Shown one piece after another: positions 17,902-26,040 of a stretch of 64,000 bases of DNA. Each line of letters opens with the position of its first letter. The first letter of the stretch is position 1. The stretch is from contig NZ_JANCTC010000018.1 in NCBI RefSeq assembly GCF_024297145.1, forward strand, positions 28,160-92,159. Reading direction: 5' to 3'. The notes under the pieces are model-generated. The model searched no databases. It was not told the DNA's origin and saw only the letters and a list, made by a program, of their open reading frames with translations. The DNA is from Mesorhizobium sp. LMG 17147. Lineage in GTDB: Bacteria; Pseudomonadota; Alphaproteobacteria; Rhizobiales; Rhizobiaceae. Made by a program: the position numbers and the translations under genes.

Positions 17902-19341
17902 GTGAAACTTGTAAATGACTTCAAAAACTTTCTATCCGATACCGTCAATCTCAATCAAACCCGTATTACACTGCTTGAGGACCGAGCGGAGACGATTAAT
18001 AGCTTTCTTCGAGCATCCGACTGGGAACCGACAATCTCCACCTTCATCGAGCAGGGCTCTTGGGCGCACGACACTATCATCCGCCCGGTGGATGGCGGAG
18101 AATTCGACGCCGATCTGCTCGTCAGGGTTCGGCCGGTCGATGGCTGGAGTGCCGCTCAATACGTGAAGGACCTCGGGCGCGTTTTCCTTGAGAGCGGACG
18201 ATATGCCGACAAGACAGTCGTTTATGATTACTGCGTCACGATCACCTATGCGGACGATTGTAAGATTGATATCGCTCCGCTGGTGATGGACCGCGAGTAC
18301 CGAGGAACGCTCGAAGTCTGCGACAAGCGCAATGATAAGTTCGACGAATCCCAGCCCATCGAATACACTCAATGGATGCGCGAGAAGAACGGGTACTCGG
18401 GTAATAACTCGTTTCGCAAGGCGACCCGGCTCATCAAATACATCAGGGACATCAAGAAGCGTTTCAGTTGCCAGTCGGTTCTTCTAACGACACTCGTCGG
18501 TCACCGGATCGAGTGGTTCGACAAGGATTCGGACGGGTTCGCGGACACGCCAACCGCGTTGCAGACAATCATGGGTAGGCTCGACGACTGGCTGCAGGCA
18601 CGGCCGGACAAGCTGGGGGTCAACAACCCTTCGCTCCCCACCGAGGATTTTGCCGACCTGTGGAACGACACCCAGTACGCGAACTTCCGAAACTTCGTGA
18701 ACAAGTACCGGAAGTGGATCGATGAAGCGATCGATGCCGAGACCCGCTCCGACAGCATCGAGAAATGGCGCAAGGTCTTCGGCGACGATTTTGCGAAGGG
18801 AGAGAACGTAAAGAAGGCGGAGGCTTCTGCGATGCAGCAGGCCAGTGCGCTTCTCATGGAAGGGGCAGCCCACCTTGATAGCCTAGTCGACAACGTAATT
18901 GACTTTGGTATCAGCATCCTCCCATTGTGGTTCCGGACGCCATCCCACCTCCAGGCCCCGCGTTGGCAGCCCGCCGAGCAGGTTTCCCGGAATGTCCAAG
19001 TCTTCGCCGAATATCGCGCGTCCCAGTATTCCGGCAAGGGACATCCGATTAATTCAGGCGAGGCGTTACCCCCGCGGGGTGGTCTCTGGTTCGACGTCCG
19101 TGTCAACAAGTTCCAGACGGTGCCGGCTGACTGCTACGTACGGTGGCGCATCACCAATACCGGGGCAGTGGCGATGGCCCTCAAGAAAGGGCGGGGCGGC
19201 TTCGAGAAGCCTACCGACGGTGATCGTCGCTGGGAAGCGCTCGAATATCGCGGCGTCCACATGGCGGAAGCATTCATCATCCGTAGAAGCGATGATCGGC
19301 TCGTTGGTTTTAGCGAGCCATTCTACGCTGTGATCAAGTAG
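17902..19341 (+). CDS. CD-NTase with C-terminal AGS-C sensor domain
   Basis: A CBASS-type oligonucleotide cyclase, predicted to make a cyclic nucleotide second messenger. Active-site features are intact: GS at 52-53 (EQGSWAHDTII), Asp69 and Asp71 (GEFDADLLVRV), and Asp123 (CKIDIAPLV). The C-terminal 130 residues, from WFRTPSHLQAPRWQP to the end, match the AGS-C (adenylyl/guanylyl and SMODS C-terminal sensor) domain, a putative ligand sensor regulating the enzyme. Length 479 residues. It is the first gene of a tight three-gene operon: 21 bp to the 4TM gene, then 7 bp to a second nucleotidyltransferase. Confidence 0.82.
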   Translation: MKLVNDFKNFLSDTVNLNQTRITLLEDRAETINSFLRASDWEPTISTFIEQGSWAHDTIIRPVDGGEFDADLLVRVRPVDGWSAAQYVKDLGRVFLESGRYADKTVVYDYCVTITYADDCKIDIAPLVMDREYRGTLEVCDKRNDKFDESQPIEYTQWMREKNGYSGNNSFRKATRLIKYIRDIKKRFSCQSVLLTTLVGHRIEWFDKDSDGFADTPTALQTIMGRLDDWLQARPDKLGVNNPSLPTEDFADLWNDTQYANFRNFVNKYRKWIDEAIDAETRSDSIEKWRKVFGDDFAKGENVKKAEASAMQQASALLMEGAAHLDSLVDNVIDFGISILPLWFRTPSHLQAPRWQPAEQVSRNVQVFAEYRASQYSGKGHPINSGEALPPRGGLWFDVRVNKFQTVPADCYVRWRITNTGAVAMALKKGRGGFEKPTDGDRRWEALEYRGVHMAEAFIIRRSDDRLVGFSEPFYAVIK

Positions 19342-19362
19342 GTTGAGGAAAGGGAGCTATCG

Positions 19363-20133
19363 ATGCCCAGGGTAGATACGGTAGGTGGCAACTACTACAA
19401 GCCCCTCGAGCGGGCCGAAGCTGTCGGATCTGGACTGTTCTGGGTGGTTTCGATCCTCTCGATTGCGGCGCTTTTCGCCGACAAGGTGGCCTATCCGATT
19501 GTCTACGATATCGTGCAGATCGTCTTCATCGTTTGCGTGCTGCTGTTCTTTTTCCAGGGACAGGTCCAGAAGCTCTATCTCTTTCCTCGTGCCGAAGACA
19601 AACGCCGGCAGGAATTGCTGTCGAACAGTTACGGCGTGACGCTGACGCATGAAGAGACAGTCGGCTACTACAATAATGACCAGACAAACCCGTTGAAGCG
19701 CCTCGCGGCGTCGGTCATGGAAAGCACGTTCTTCACGCGCGAGATTGTTCGAAAGATGCTCGTCGGACAGCGAACGAAGACCGCAGGTTACCTCGTCATC
19801 TACTTCGTCGCCGTCTTGAATCGCTCCACGAATCTCGAAGTCCTTGCTGTCGCGGCTCAGGCGGTCTTCAGTGAGGATATCATCGCCCGGTGGCTCCGGA
19901 TGGAATGGCTCCGTATCCGCAGCGAGCAGGTTTTCGATAATCTAACTCGACTGTTCACAGGAAAGCAGGCCTTCTCGCGACCCGCAGCTCAATCGCAGGC
20001 GATCGACTTTTTCTCGTTCTATGAGACGACCAAATCTACGGCCGCGATCCTTCTCTCATCTAGGCTGTTTCATAAGCACAACGCGCGCCTGACGAAGGAA
20101 TGGGATCAGATTCGCGGTCGTCTCGGAATCTGA
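19363..20133 (+). CDS. 4TM membrane effector (S-4TM-like)
   Basis: A 256-residue protein with a hydrophobic hairpin at about 25-65 (FWVVSILSIAALFADK, YDIVQIVFIVCVLLFFF) and a second one around 143-180. The middle soluble section contains GYYNNDQTNPLKRLAASVME and ESTFFTREIVRKML, the same signature as the 4TM protein at 16.2 kb. Predicted to disrupt the membrane when the adjacent cyclase signals. It sits between two nucleotidyltransferase genes with almost no spacing, so all three should be made together. Assignment to S-4TM is by topology and context. Confidence 0.68.
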   Translation: MPRVDTVGGNYYKPLERAEAVGSGLFWVVSILSIAALFADKVAYPIVYDIVQIVFIVCVLLFFFQGQVQKLYLFPRAEDKRRQELLSNSYGVTLTHEETVGYYNNDQTNPLKRLAASVMESTFFTREIVRKMLVGQRTKTAGYLVIYFVAVLNRSTNLEVLAVAAQAVFSEDIIARWLRMEWLRIRSEQVFDNLTRLFTGKQAFSRPAAQSQAIDFFSFYETTKSTAAILLSSRLFHKHNARLTKEWDQIRGRLGI

Positions 20134-20140
20134 GGCAAAC

Positions 20141-21004
20141 ATGGTCACAACTATATCGGAGGGCTTTCGCCAATTCAGAACAAACCTTGAAATCACAAGT
20201 CTTCAGGAAAGCACTACGTCCAGCCGTCAGCAGAACGTGCGGGACACGGTCGCCGAAGATTTCGAAGTTCTCGAATCCTTTCTGACCGGGTCCTATCGCC
20301 GAAACACGATGATCGCACCCCTCACTACGGCAGACATCGACGTCTTCATCGTGCTCGATCCGAAATACTACACGGACCAAAGCCAGCATGCACTGCTGTC
20401 ATCCGTGATGACGACACTCAAGAAGAGGTATCCGAAGACACCGAAAATAAAGCCCGACGGCCAAGCGGTGACCATCACCTTCACGGATTTCAAGGTCGAT
20501 GTCGTTCCGGGCTTTTATCGAACTGGCGGTGGGTTTCTTATTCCCGACTCGCACCTGAAGAGATGGATTCCCACGGATCCGAAGAAGCACGTCGACTTGT
20601 GGTCCGCGTCCAACAAAGCTCACCACGGCTCACTCGTGCCACTGATCAAGATGCTGAAGTGCTGGAACCGCGAGAAGGGAAATCTCTTCCGCTCCTTTCA
20701 TCTGGAGGTCCTAGTGCGCCATGTTCTGAAGGACGTCACTATCACCGACTATCCGAGCGGCGCTCGATGGGTATTCGACAAAATGAGGGACAAGGTCTGG
20801 ACCAAGATTGCCGATCCCGCCGGCTACAGCGACGACGTCGCTTCCTATCTCGCTAAGTCCGAGGCCGACAGGATGATCGCCGCTCTCGACCAGGCGTATC
20901 GGCGGGCCCGTACTGCGGAAAACTACTCGAACCAGGGATATGCGAAGCTGGCGATCGACGAATGGCGGTCGATTTTTGCTGACTATTTCCCCGCATACGG
21001 ATGA
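20141..21004 (+). CDS. Second CD-NTase-type nucleotidyltransferase
   Basis: A 287-residue nucleotidyltransferase of the oligonucleotide-cyclase type without an AGS-C extension. Fold motif: GS at 50-51 (FLTGSYRRNTMI), Asp65 and Asp67 (TADIDVFIVL), and a third acidic ligand Asp120 (FKVDVVPGF). The C-terminal half is helical (MLKCWNREKGNLFRSFHLEV). All three metal ligands are present, so it should be active. It starts 7 bp after the 4TM gene. Two cyclase-like enzymes flanking one effector in an operon is unusual. It could be a CCA-enzyme-like or antitoxin-type nucleotidyltransferase rather than a cyclase. Confidence 0.78.
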   Translation: MVTTISEGFRQFRTNLEITSLQESTTSSRQQNVRDTVAEDFEVLESFLTGSYRRNTMIAPLTTADIDVFIVLDPKYYTDQSQHALLSSVMTTLKKRYPKTPKIKPDGQAVTITFTDFKVDVVPGFYRTGGGFLIPDSHLKRWIPTDPKKHVDLWSASNKAHHGSLVPLIKMLKCWNREKGNLFRSFHLEVLVRHVLKDVTITDYPSGARWVFDKMRDKVWTKIADPAGYSDDVASYLAKSEADRMIAALDQAYRRARTAENYSNQGYAKLAIDEWRSIFADYFPAYG

Positions 21005-21118
21005 GGCGACCACACTCGAAGAACGAAAAACGGGCAGCAGTCTTAAGCCTCGGGCTGGTTGCATGTTAGTTTCCAACAAACCAACTCGGAATGTCACTGC
21101 TCGACTAGGGGAAACTTG

Positions 21119-22582
21119 ATGGATGAGGAAGCCGCCCAGGAGAGCGCGCTACAGAGGCGCCAAGGCAAGCTGCTGGCCGAAGCGTATGATGAAGTCGTAT
21201 CTGCCATTCTTTCCAAGCTTGAGGGTGGCGGCAAACCATCCAAGGTGAGCAGATATCCGACCTTCTCGCTGCATAACAACGGCATGGCATCGTTGGGCGA
21301 TGGCGCTTGGACGGGGGTGGGTCCGCTAGAATATGCTTCACTGCTCGAACCTCCCTACAACGACCCTGAGGCGCGTCAGTTAGGCAAGTTCCCACCCATT
21401 CGTTTCCCTGCAGTGGCGAGGCTGGCAGCGTTCGCCCTTGAATACCCCGAAATCGCCCGCATTCCCCCGACGGGATCCGACGCGGAAAATCCGTTAGCAA
21501 GGGTCGCTATCGACCTTCTAGTCGCGCGGGCTGCGGATGTTCATTTTCTTCGCTTCGGCGCGGCCCCCGCGACGGACGCGACCCGCGCTGTTGTTCTGAA
21601 GCCGCTTTTCAAAGGATTGTTTGACTCGCGCCTGAAGCTTGCGGTGCTCGCGCCGATCGCACTCGTCCGGTTCGACTTCGACCGGGTGCGCCTCGGACCC
21701 TCTGCCTATATCATGCGAATGTCGCCAGATTTTCAACGAGCGCGATGGGAGATGAAGGCCTACGGCGCTAACGGTCATGACCAAGTGCTCGCGGCCGCGA
21801 CCCATGCTTTCGTGCTTACCGGATGGGACGTTCCGAACGGCAATTGGATCGAGCTTAGCCAGACACTATCGAACTTCAGCTCGGAAGCACGCGAGCGCAT
21901 CGATGCGCTATTCGCTGCGCTCCGGCTCGAGACCGGGATCGAGACTGGATATGCGCAGGAAATCCGGCTTGCGAGGGGCTGGCGTCACCGGCACAATTAT
22001 GGGCTGCCCAATGTTTATGCCGTTGGCGCACGCCGCTATCCCGAGGTGTTCGACGATTTTGGTTGGAACCGTGCGGACCTACCCCTCGTCAGCAAGGCGC
22101 AGATGCGCAAGGTCGCATGCCTTCTTGAAGCATTAGAAAGTTCAACAGGCGAAAGGCTTGCCTTGGCCACCCGTCGCCTGAACACGGCAATGACGCGCAG
22201 TGACCTCGCCGACGCAATTCTCGACGCCACAATCGCTCTTGAGGTTTTACTTGGCGACGGAGACGGGCAGGCGATCTCGTGGAAGCTCCGGATGCGCGCA
22301 GCCGCGTTGGCAGGTATCGAGGGAGGTCAAGCTGGTGCGAAAGCCATGAGTGACGCGATCGCGGTGGTCTATTCGACCCGATCAGCCATTGTCCATGGCA
22401 CTCGGCGACGAATTGGCGCTGCCGACGCACATGCAGAACGGGATTTGGCGGCGAAGGACCTGGCGCTCGATGCATTGCGTAGCCTGCTTAAGATCCTCAT
22501 CCGCCGACCTGAGTTTCTCGATCCACGTCGTATCGACGGCGATCTGTTGATGGCACCGCCGTGCATCACAACTAGCACCTAG
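21119..22582 (+). CDS. Large hypothetical protein with C-terminal ApeA-like HEPN domain
   Basis: HEPN domains are often metal-independent RNases in abortive infection. The C-terminal 150 residues look HEPN-like: RLNTAMTRSDLADAILDATI, ALEVLLGDGD, and YSTRSAIVHG with the R-x4-H catalytic-type motif. The N-terminal 330 residues are a unique domain, perhaps the sensor. The start at 21119 is preferred over 21059 because GGGGAAA precedes it. Length 487 residues. The DUF4238 gene follows after 12 bp, suggesting a two-gene unit. Resemblance to ApeA-like proteins is by the C-terminal pattern only. Confidence 0.58.
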   Translation: MDEEAAQESALQRRQGKLLAEAYDEVVSAILSKLEGGGKPSKVSRYPTFSLHNNGMASLGDGAWTGVGPLEYASLLEPPYNDPEARQLGKFPPIRFPAVARLAAFALEYPEIARIPPTGSDAENPLARVAIDLLVARAADVHFLRFGAAPATDATRAVVLKPLFKGLFDSRLKLAVLAPIALVRFDFDRVRLGPSAYIMRMSPDFQRARWEMKAYGANGHDQVLAAATHAFVLTGWDVPNGNWIELSQTLSNFSSEARERIDALFAALRLETGIETGYAQEIRLARGWRHRHNYGLPNVYAVGARRYPEVFDDFGWNRADLPLVSKAQMRKVACLLEALESSTGERLALATRRLNTAMTRSDLADAILDATIALEVLLGDGDGQAISWKLRMRAAALAGIEGGQAGAKAMSDAIAVVYSTRSAIVHGTRRRIGAADAHAERDLAAKDLALDALRSLLKILIRRPEFLDPRRIDGDLLMAPPCITTST

Positions 22583-22594
22583 ACGATCGGACCG

Positions 22595-23443
22595 ATGTCA
22601 GTTCCCAAGCGCCATCACTACGTGCCGCAGATGATCCTGAACGGCTTCACAGACTCGGATGGCTGGCTGCACTGGTGCCGCCTCCGCGAACGACCCGTCA
22701 CGGTCCGCCGCGCAAGGCCTCTTGAACTGTTCCATCAGAATCATCTGTACAGCACGCTTTCTGAAACCGGGGCCAAGGATCCGGCAATGGAGCACGCTCT
22801 TTCAGTTCTTGAGAGCGAGGCTGTTGGAGTCGTGCAATCCATTCTGGTGCCGGCACGGGAGGGCCGGCTTCCCGTCCTTACATCCGAGCAAAAGCGCCTC
22901 TGGTACATATTCTTTCTAACCCAGTGGCGACGCAGTCCTGAGACCCAACGAGCCAACGTCTCCGATGCTGAAGCACTGCGAATGGTTGAGGATACACTCG
23001 ACGAGCTCCGCCAAGCCGCACCCCATCGACTTGACGAAATCGAAGCGCTGGCGACGGCCGATGCCAAGGCTCGAACAGTACGCAACGTTCGAGTTCAGAC
23101 AATCGGACAACCGAGTGCAGAGGTGATGCGCGTGCTTGAGCGACGTGGCATCGCCATACTGCGCATCGTCCAGCCGAAGAAAAGCTTCATCGTCGGCAGC
23201 CGGCCAGTCGTGAAACTAACCGCGCCCAATCGCACCGATCTTAACGATCCGACGGTCGAGATGTGGCTCCCGATCGCGTCAGACGTTGCCGTGGGAGCAG
23301 GACAAGGCGACGGAAAGATAAGTCTTCAGGATACGGTCGATGAACGCCCAGTGCGGCAGCTCAACATTGCGATCGCGGGCCAGAGTGGCACCATCGCTGC
23401 CGGTTCAGCAGCGCTGGTCAAATCCATAGCCAATGCTCGGTGA
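22595..23443 (+). CDS. DUF4238 family protein
   Basis: A typical N-terminal DUF4238 signature is visible: PKRHHYVPQMILNGFTDSDG followed by WLHWCRLRE. Later come LTSEQKRLWYIFFLTQWRRSP and a strand pattern ILRIVQPKKSFIVGSRPVVK. Length 282 residues. The biochemical role is unknown. It follows the HEPN gene at 12 bp and is probably co-translated with it. The only other DUF4238 gene here (5.4-6.5 kb) also follows a putative toxic effector, the TIR protein. The two DUF4238 proteins are clearly divergent and are not a recent duplication. Confidence 0.75.
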   Translation: MSVPKRHHYVPQMILNGFTDSDGWLHWCRLRERPVTVRRARPLELFHQNHLYSTLSETGAKDPAMEHALSVLESEAVGVVQSILVPAREGRLPVLTSEQKRLWYIFFLTQWRRSPETQRANVSDAEALRMVEDTLDELRQAAPHRLDEIEALATADAKARTVRNVRVQTIGQPSAEVMRVLERRGIAILRIVQPKKSFIVGSRPVVKLTAPNRTDLNDPTVEMWLPIASDVAVGAGQGDGKISLQDTVDERPVRQLNIAIAGQSGTIAAGSAALVKSIANAR

Positions 23444-24053
23444 TCAAATCCGAATATCCGAGGGGCTCGCGGGTAAGGCCGACCTCGCGCTTCTATATGG
23501 ACGGCGGCCACGAGTACCACCCGGATTTCGTGCACGCAGCAGATCAGCAGTTGGAGGCTGACTTTCGATGAAGGTAACCCGCAGGCCTTCTTCAATCAGC
23601 TGAGCACGATCAGCGTGCCGGTGACGATGCAACGCAACCCAACCTACCCGAAATTCGTGTTGGTGTTCGGCCGCCGCGCCGAATACGCGGAGAGCGAACT
23701 GCGGCGCAGCCGTATTGACGCCGAAGAGCGCGACGATTTCAAGATTATCACGTTCGACAGCCTCGCGGAGGGTCTATATGGCAAGCGCACATTGTGGTTC
23801 GGCGTCCGGCGCGCCGAGTTCATGGATCTTCAGAATGAGGAAGATCGTTGACGATAATCTCTTTATCTGGGCCGATCCACGTATGCTAACCGTCAGCGAA
23901 GGGTTATACGAAAAGCTCGAGGCGGTCGGGGGCAAGAACAAGCCTTCGCCCTTCCGTACAACAGGATGCGGCCATCTTATGGGCAATTTCCATCCGGATG
24001 CGCTGAAGGTGAGGATGCGCCGCCGAACGGCCGCACCCGCGACGGCAAGCTGA
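23444..24053 (+). pseudogene. Decayed DUF4263 (Shedu/SduA-like) gene
   Basis: Three short frames read as parts of one protein: FYMDGGHEYHPDFVHAADQQ (about 23490-23550), then TYPKFVLVFGRRAEYAESEL and DFKIITFDSLAEGLYGK (23615-23851), then VDDNLFIWADPRMLTVSEGL (from 23835). The middle block resembles the C-terminus of Shedu proteins (a hydrophobic VLVFGRR strand, then an IITFDSL-type segment). Shedu is an anti-phage nuclease family. Two frameshifts and loss of the N-terminal half make it non-functional. The assignment rests on the middle block only. Confidence 0.42.
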
Positions 24054-24059
24054 CGGACC

Positions 24060-25190
24060 ATGGCCGATCAAGAGCCGACTGCTGTCGAAGATATGAAACC
24101 TGAGCACGTGGCGCCCAAGCGCCGGGAAGCCGCTGAGACCGAGAGCAACGGCCACGCGGAGAGCGCTGTATCAGAAGGGTTCATCACGGTCGCCGACCTG
24201 CCGCGCGGCCTCTACGACCATGAGGGGCACGTATCCGTGCGAGACCGTGGGCGGCGGCGATATCACCCGTTTGCCTATGATTTCGACTCCACCCCGATGA
24301 GTCTCGACGATCCGAGCGAGCACTGGGAGGAGAAAGTGAAGGTGCTCCATATCGAGAACCGCAACAATGCGATTGAGAGGCTTAAAGCCGAGTACGGCGA
24401 ACGCCGCCATGCGCAAGTGATCCAGGACACTAAGGACCTTGGCGCAAAGGCGTTCTCCATCGTCAGTTATCATAACCTGATGCATGAACAGGCGCGCCGC
24501 GCCTTTGTATCAGGGCTCTACTTCCCAGCCTTGGTCGCTGCGTGCGCCCTCGGCGAGCGCATCCTGAACCACCTCATCCTGGACCTTCGGGATCACTACA
24601 AAGCGTCGCCGTACTACCGCCGTGTTTATCGCAGCGAGTCTTTCGATGACTGGCGGTTCGCCGTGCGCGTGCTGGAAGACTGGGGCGTGCTCTTGCCTGA
24701 TGTTGGGATAGCTTTCATGGAGCTTGCGACGCTGCGCAACCGCTCGGTCCACTTTAACCCCGCGACCTACTCCACAATGCGGGAGGACGCTCTATCGGCA
24801 TTGAAAACGCTGGGCCACATCATCCAACTGCAGTTTGGCGGATTCGGCCGGCAACCATGGTTTATCGAAAACACGCCCGGCGCCCAGTTCATCAAGCGGA
24901 CATACGAGGACGTTCCCTTCGTAAAGACTTATATCGTGCCCTTGAGCGGATTTGTCGGCGTAGAATACGGCATGGACCTCACGGAACGGGGTTGGCGTCA
25001 TCTCGACTACCATGACTATGGCCCGGGCGATGTCGACGACTCCGCGTATGCGCGTCTCTACCGTGAGCGGGATCATAGCAAAGTCGTTACGCGCGAGATG
25101 GTGGAGCGCGCTGCACGGGCGCAGGCAACGGCCGCGGCCGAGGAAGGGGCGGAAAGCGCCCGTCCCGAAGGTGTCGCGCCCCAGGCATAA
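24060..25190 (+). CDS. Hypothetical HEPN-like protein
   Basis: A 376-residue soluble protein. A helical region around 130-245 resembles an RNase-like HEPN bundle: NLMHEQARRAFVSGLYFPAL, ACALGERILNHLILDLRDHY, then LATLRNRSVHFNP, which contains R-x4-H. The first 40 residues are acidic and disordered-looking, as is the alanine/glutamate-rich C-terminus (AARAQATAAAEEGAE). No named family is recognised with certainty. It follows the Shedu-like remnant with 6 bp between them and closes the defence-type region. A role in RNA cleavage is only an inference from the motif. Confidence 0.5.
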   Translation: MADQEPTAVEDMKPEHVAPKRREAAETESNGHAESAVSEGFITVADLPRGLYDHEGHVSVRDRGRRRYHPFAYDFDSTPMSLDDPSEHWEEKVKVLHIENRNNAIERLKAEYGERRHAQVIQDTKDLGAKAFSIVSYHNLMHEQARRAFVSGLYFPALVAACALGERILNHLILDLRDHYKASPYYRRVYRSESFDDWRFAVRVLEDWGVLLPDVGIAFMELATLRNRSVHFNPATYSTMREDALSALKTLGHIIQLQFGGFGRQPWFIENTPGAQFIKRTYEDVPFVKTYIVPLSGFVGVEYGMDLTERGWRHLDYHDYGPGDVDDSAYARLYRERDHSKVVTREMVERAARAQATAAAEEGAESARPEGVAPQA

Positions 25191-25270
25191 TCTCCACAGC
25201 GATCGGTTCCGCCGCGATTTGGCGCTTCGGAGTTGAGCCCGAAATCGCTGCGCATGCGTAGCGAAGCGAA

Positions 25271-25977
25271 TTGACATTATTACGGGCAATGACCGCTATC
25301 GTGGTTTCGGTATTTGAGTACGAGCGGCCGAAAGGGCGTCGGTTGGTTATGGGCAGCTTTCCATCAACCGGGGCCGAAACCGGACGGACCGCAGTCGGCC
25401 CCGGAGCGGCCATTTCTGAACTCCCGCACATTGGCTTTTCCAGCGCTAAACTGGCCTTGGGCGCCAGATGTTCCCGGTCTGTGCTCGAAAAGTCGCATAA
25501 AGGGCAGACTGGCACATGGAACTTGGGTCGCGAGGTGGAGCAAATGCGTTACGCAGGGTCGCAGAACGCGCAAGAGACATTGCAGGTCATCTATAATCGA
25601 GCTGTCGGCCCAGCCGACTTCCTATTCGTGCCAGTGAGCAATGGCAATCGTACCAGCGACAGCACCCATTGCTCGCTGCTGCTCGTTGATGGCCGCAACC
25701 CGGAGCGGGTCGCCTATCACCACGACTCCTCCCGGACAGGGCCACAACGACGAGCCTGCAAACCAGCTCGCAAGGGTGCTGAACGGCACCTTCGAGGCAG
25801 CCCCCATGACCCGACAGCCGAATGCTTATGACTGCGGCGTGTTTGTGTTGGCACGTGGGCGCCGATTGGACAATTGATGGCCGGGCAGCGGCGCCGGGTC
25901 GCTGCGACGACCTCGTCGCCGACCGGCAGGCGCTGCAAGACCGGCTGAGGCGGCGCTTCCGCACGGGATTTGTCTAA
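25271..25977 (+). pseudogene. Ulp1/C48 cysteine protease effector remnant (NopD-like)
   Basis: Two overlapping frames make the catalytic domain of a SUMO-protease-like effector. In the first frame: TWNLGREVEQMRYAGSQNAQ, FLFVPVSNG, and the catalytic-histidine region STHCSLLLVDGRNPERVAYH. In the second frame (from about 25735): GQGHNDEPANQLARVLNGTF and the catalytic-cysteine motif PNAYDCGVFVL, ending near the TAA at 25975. C48 proteases of this kind (NopD, XopD) are type III-secreted into plant cells and remove SUMO. A frameshift near 25735 and an apparently missing N-terminal region make it inactive. No tts box was seen upstream. Confidence 0.6.
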
Positions 25978-26040
25978 AATTCCAAGGGGGATTTGTGGAG
26001 GTATGGCGCCGACAGGCCGCCTACCGCCAGACTACCCCGC

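Noticed and set aside
25190..25330. Possible tts box upstream of the C48 effector remnant
   Set aside because: No convincing match to the TtsI-binding consensus could be found by eye.
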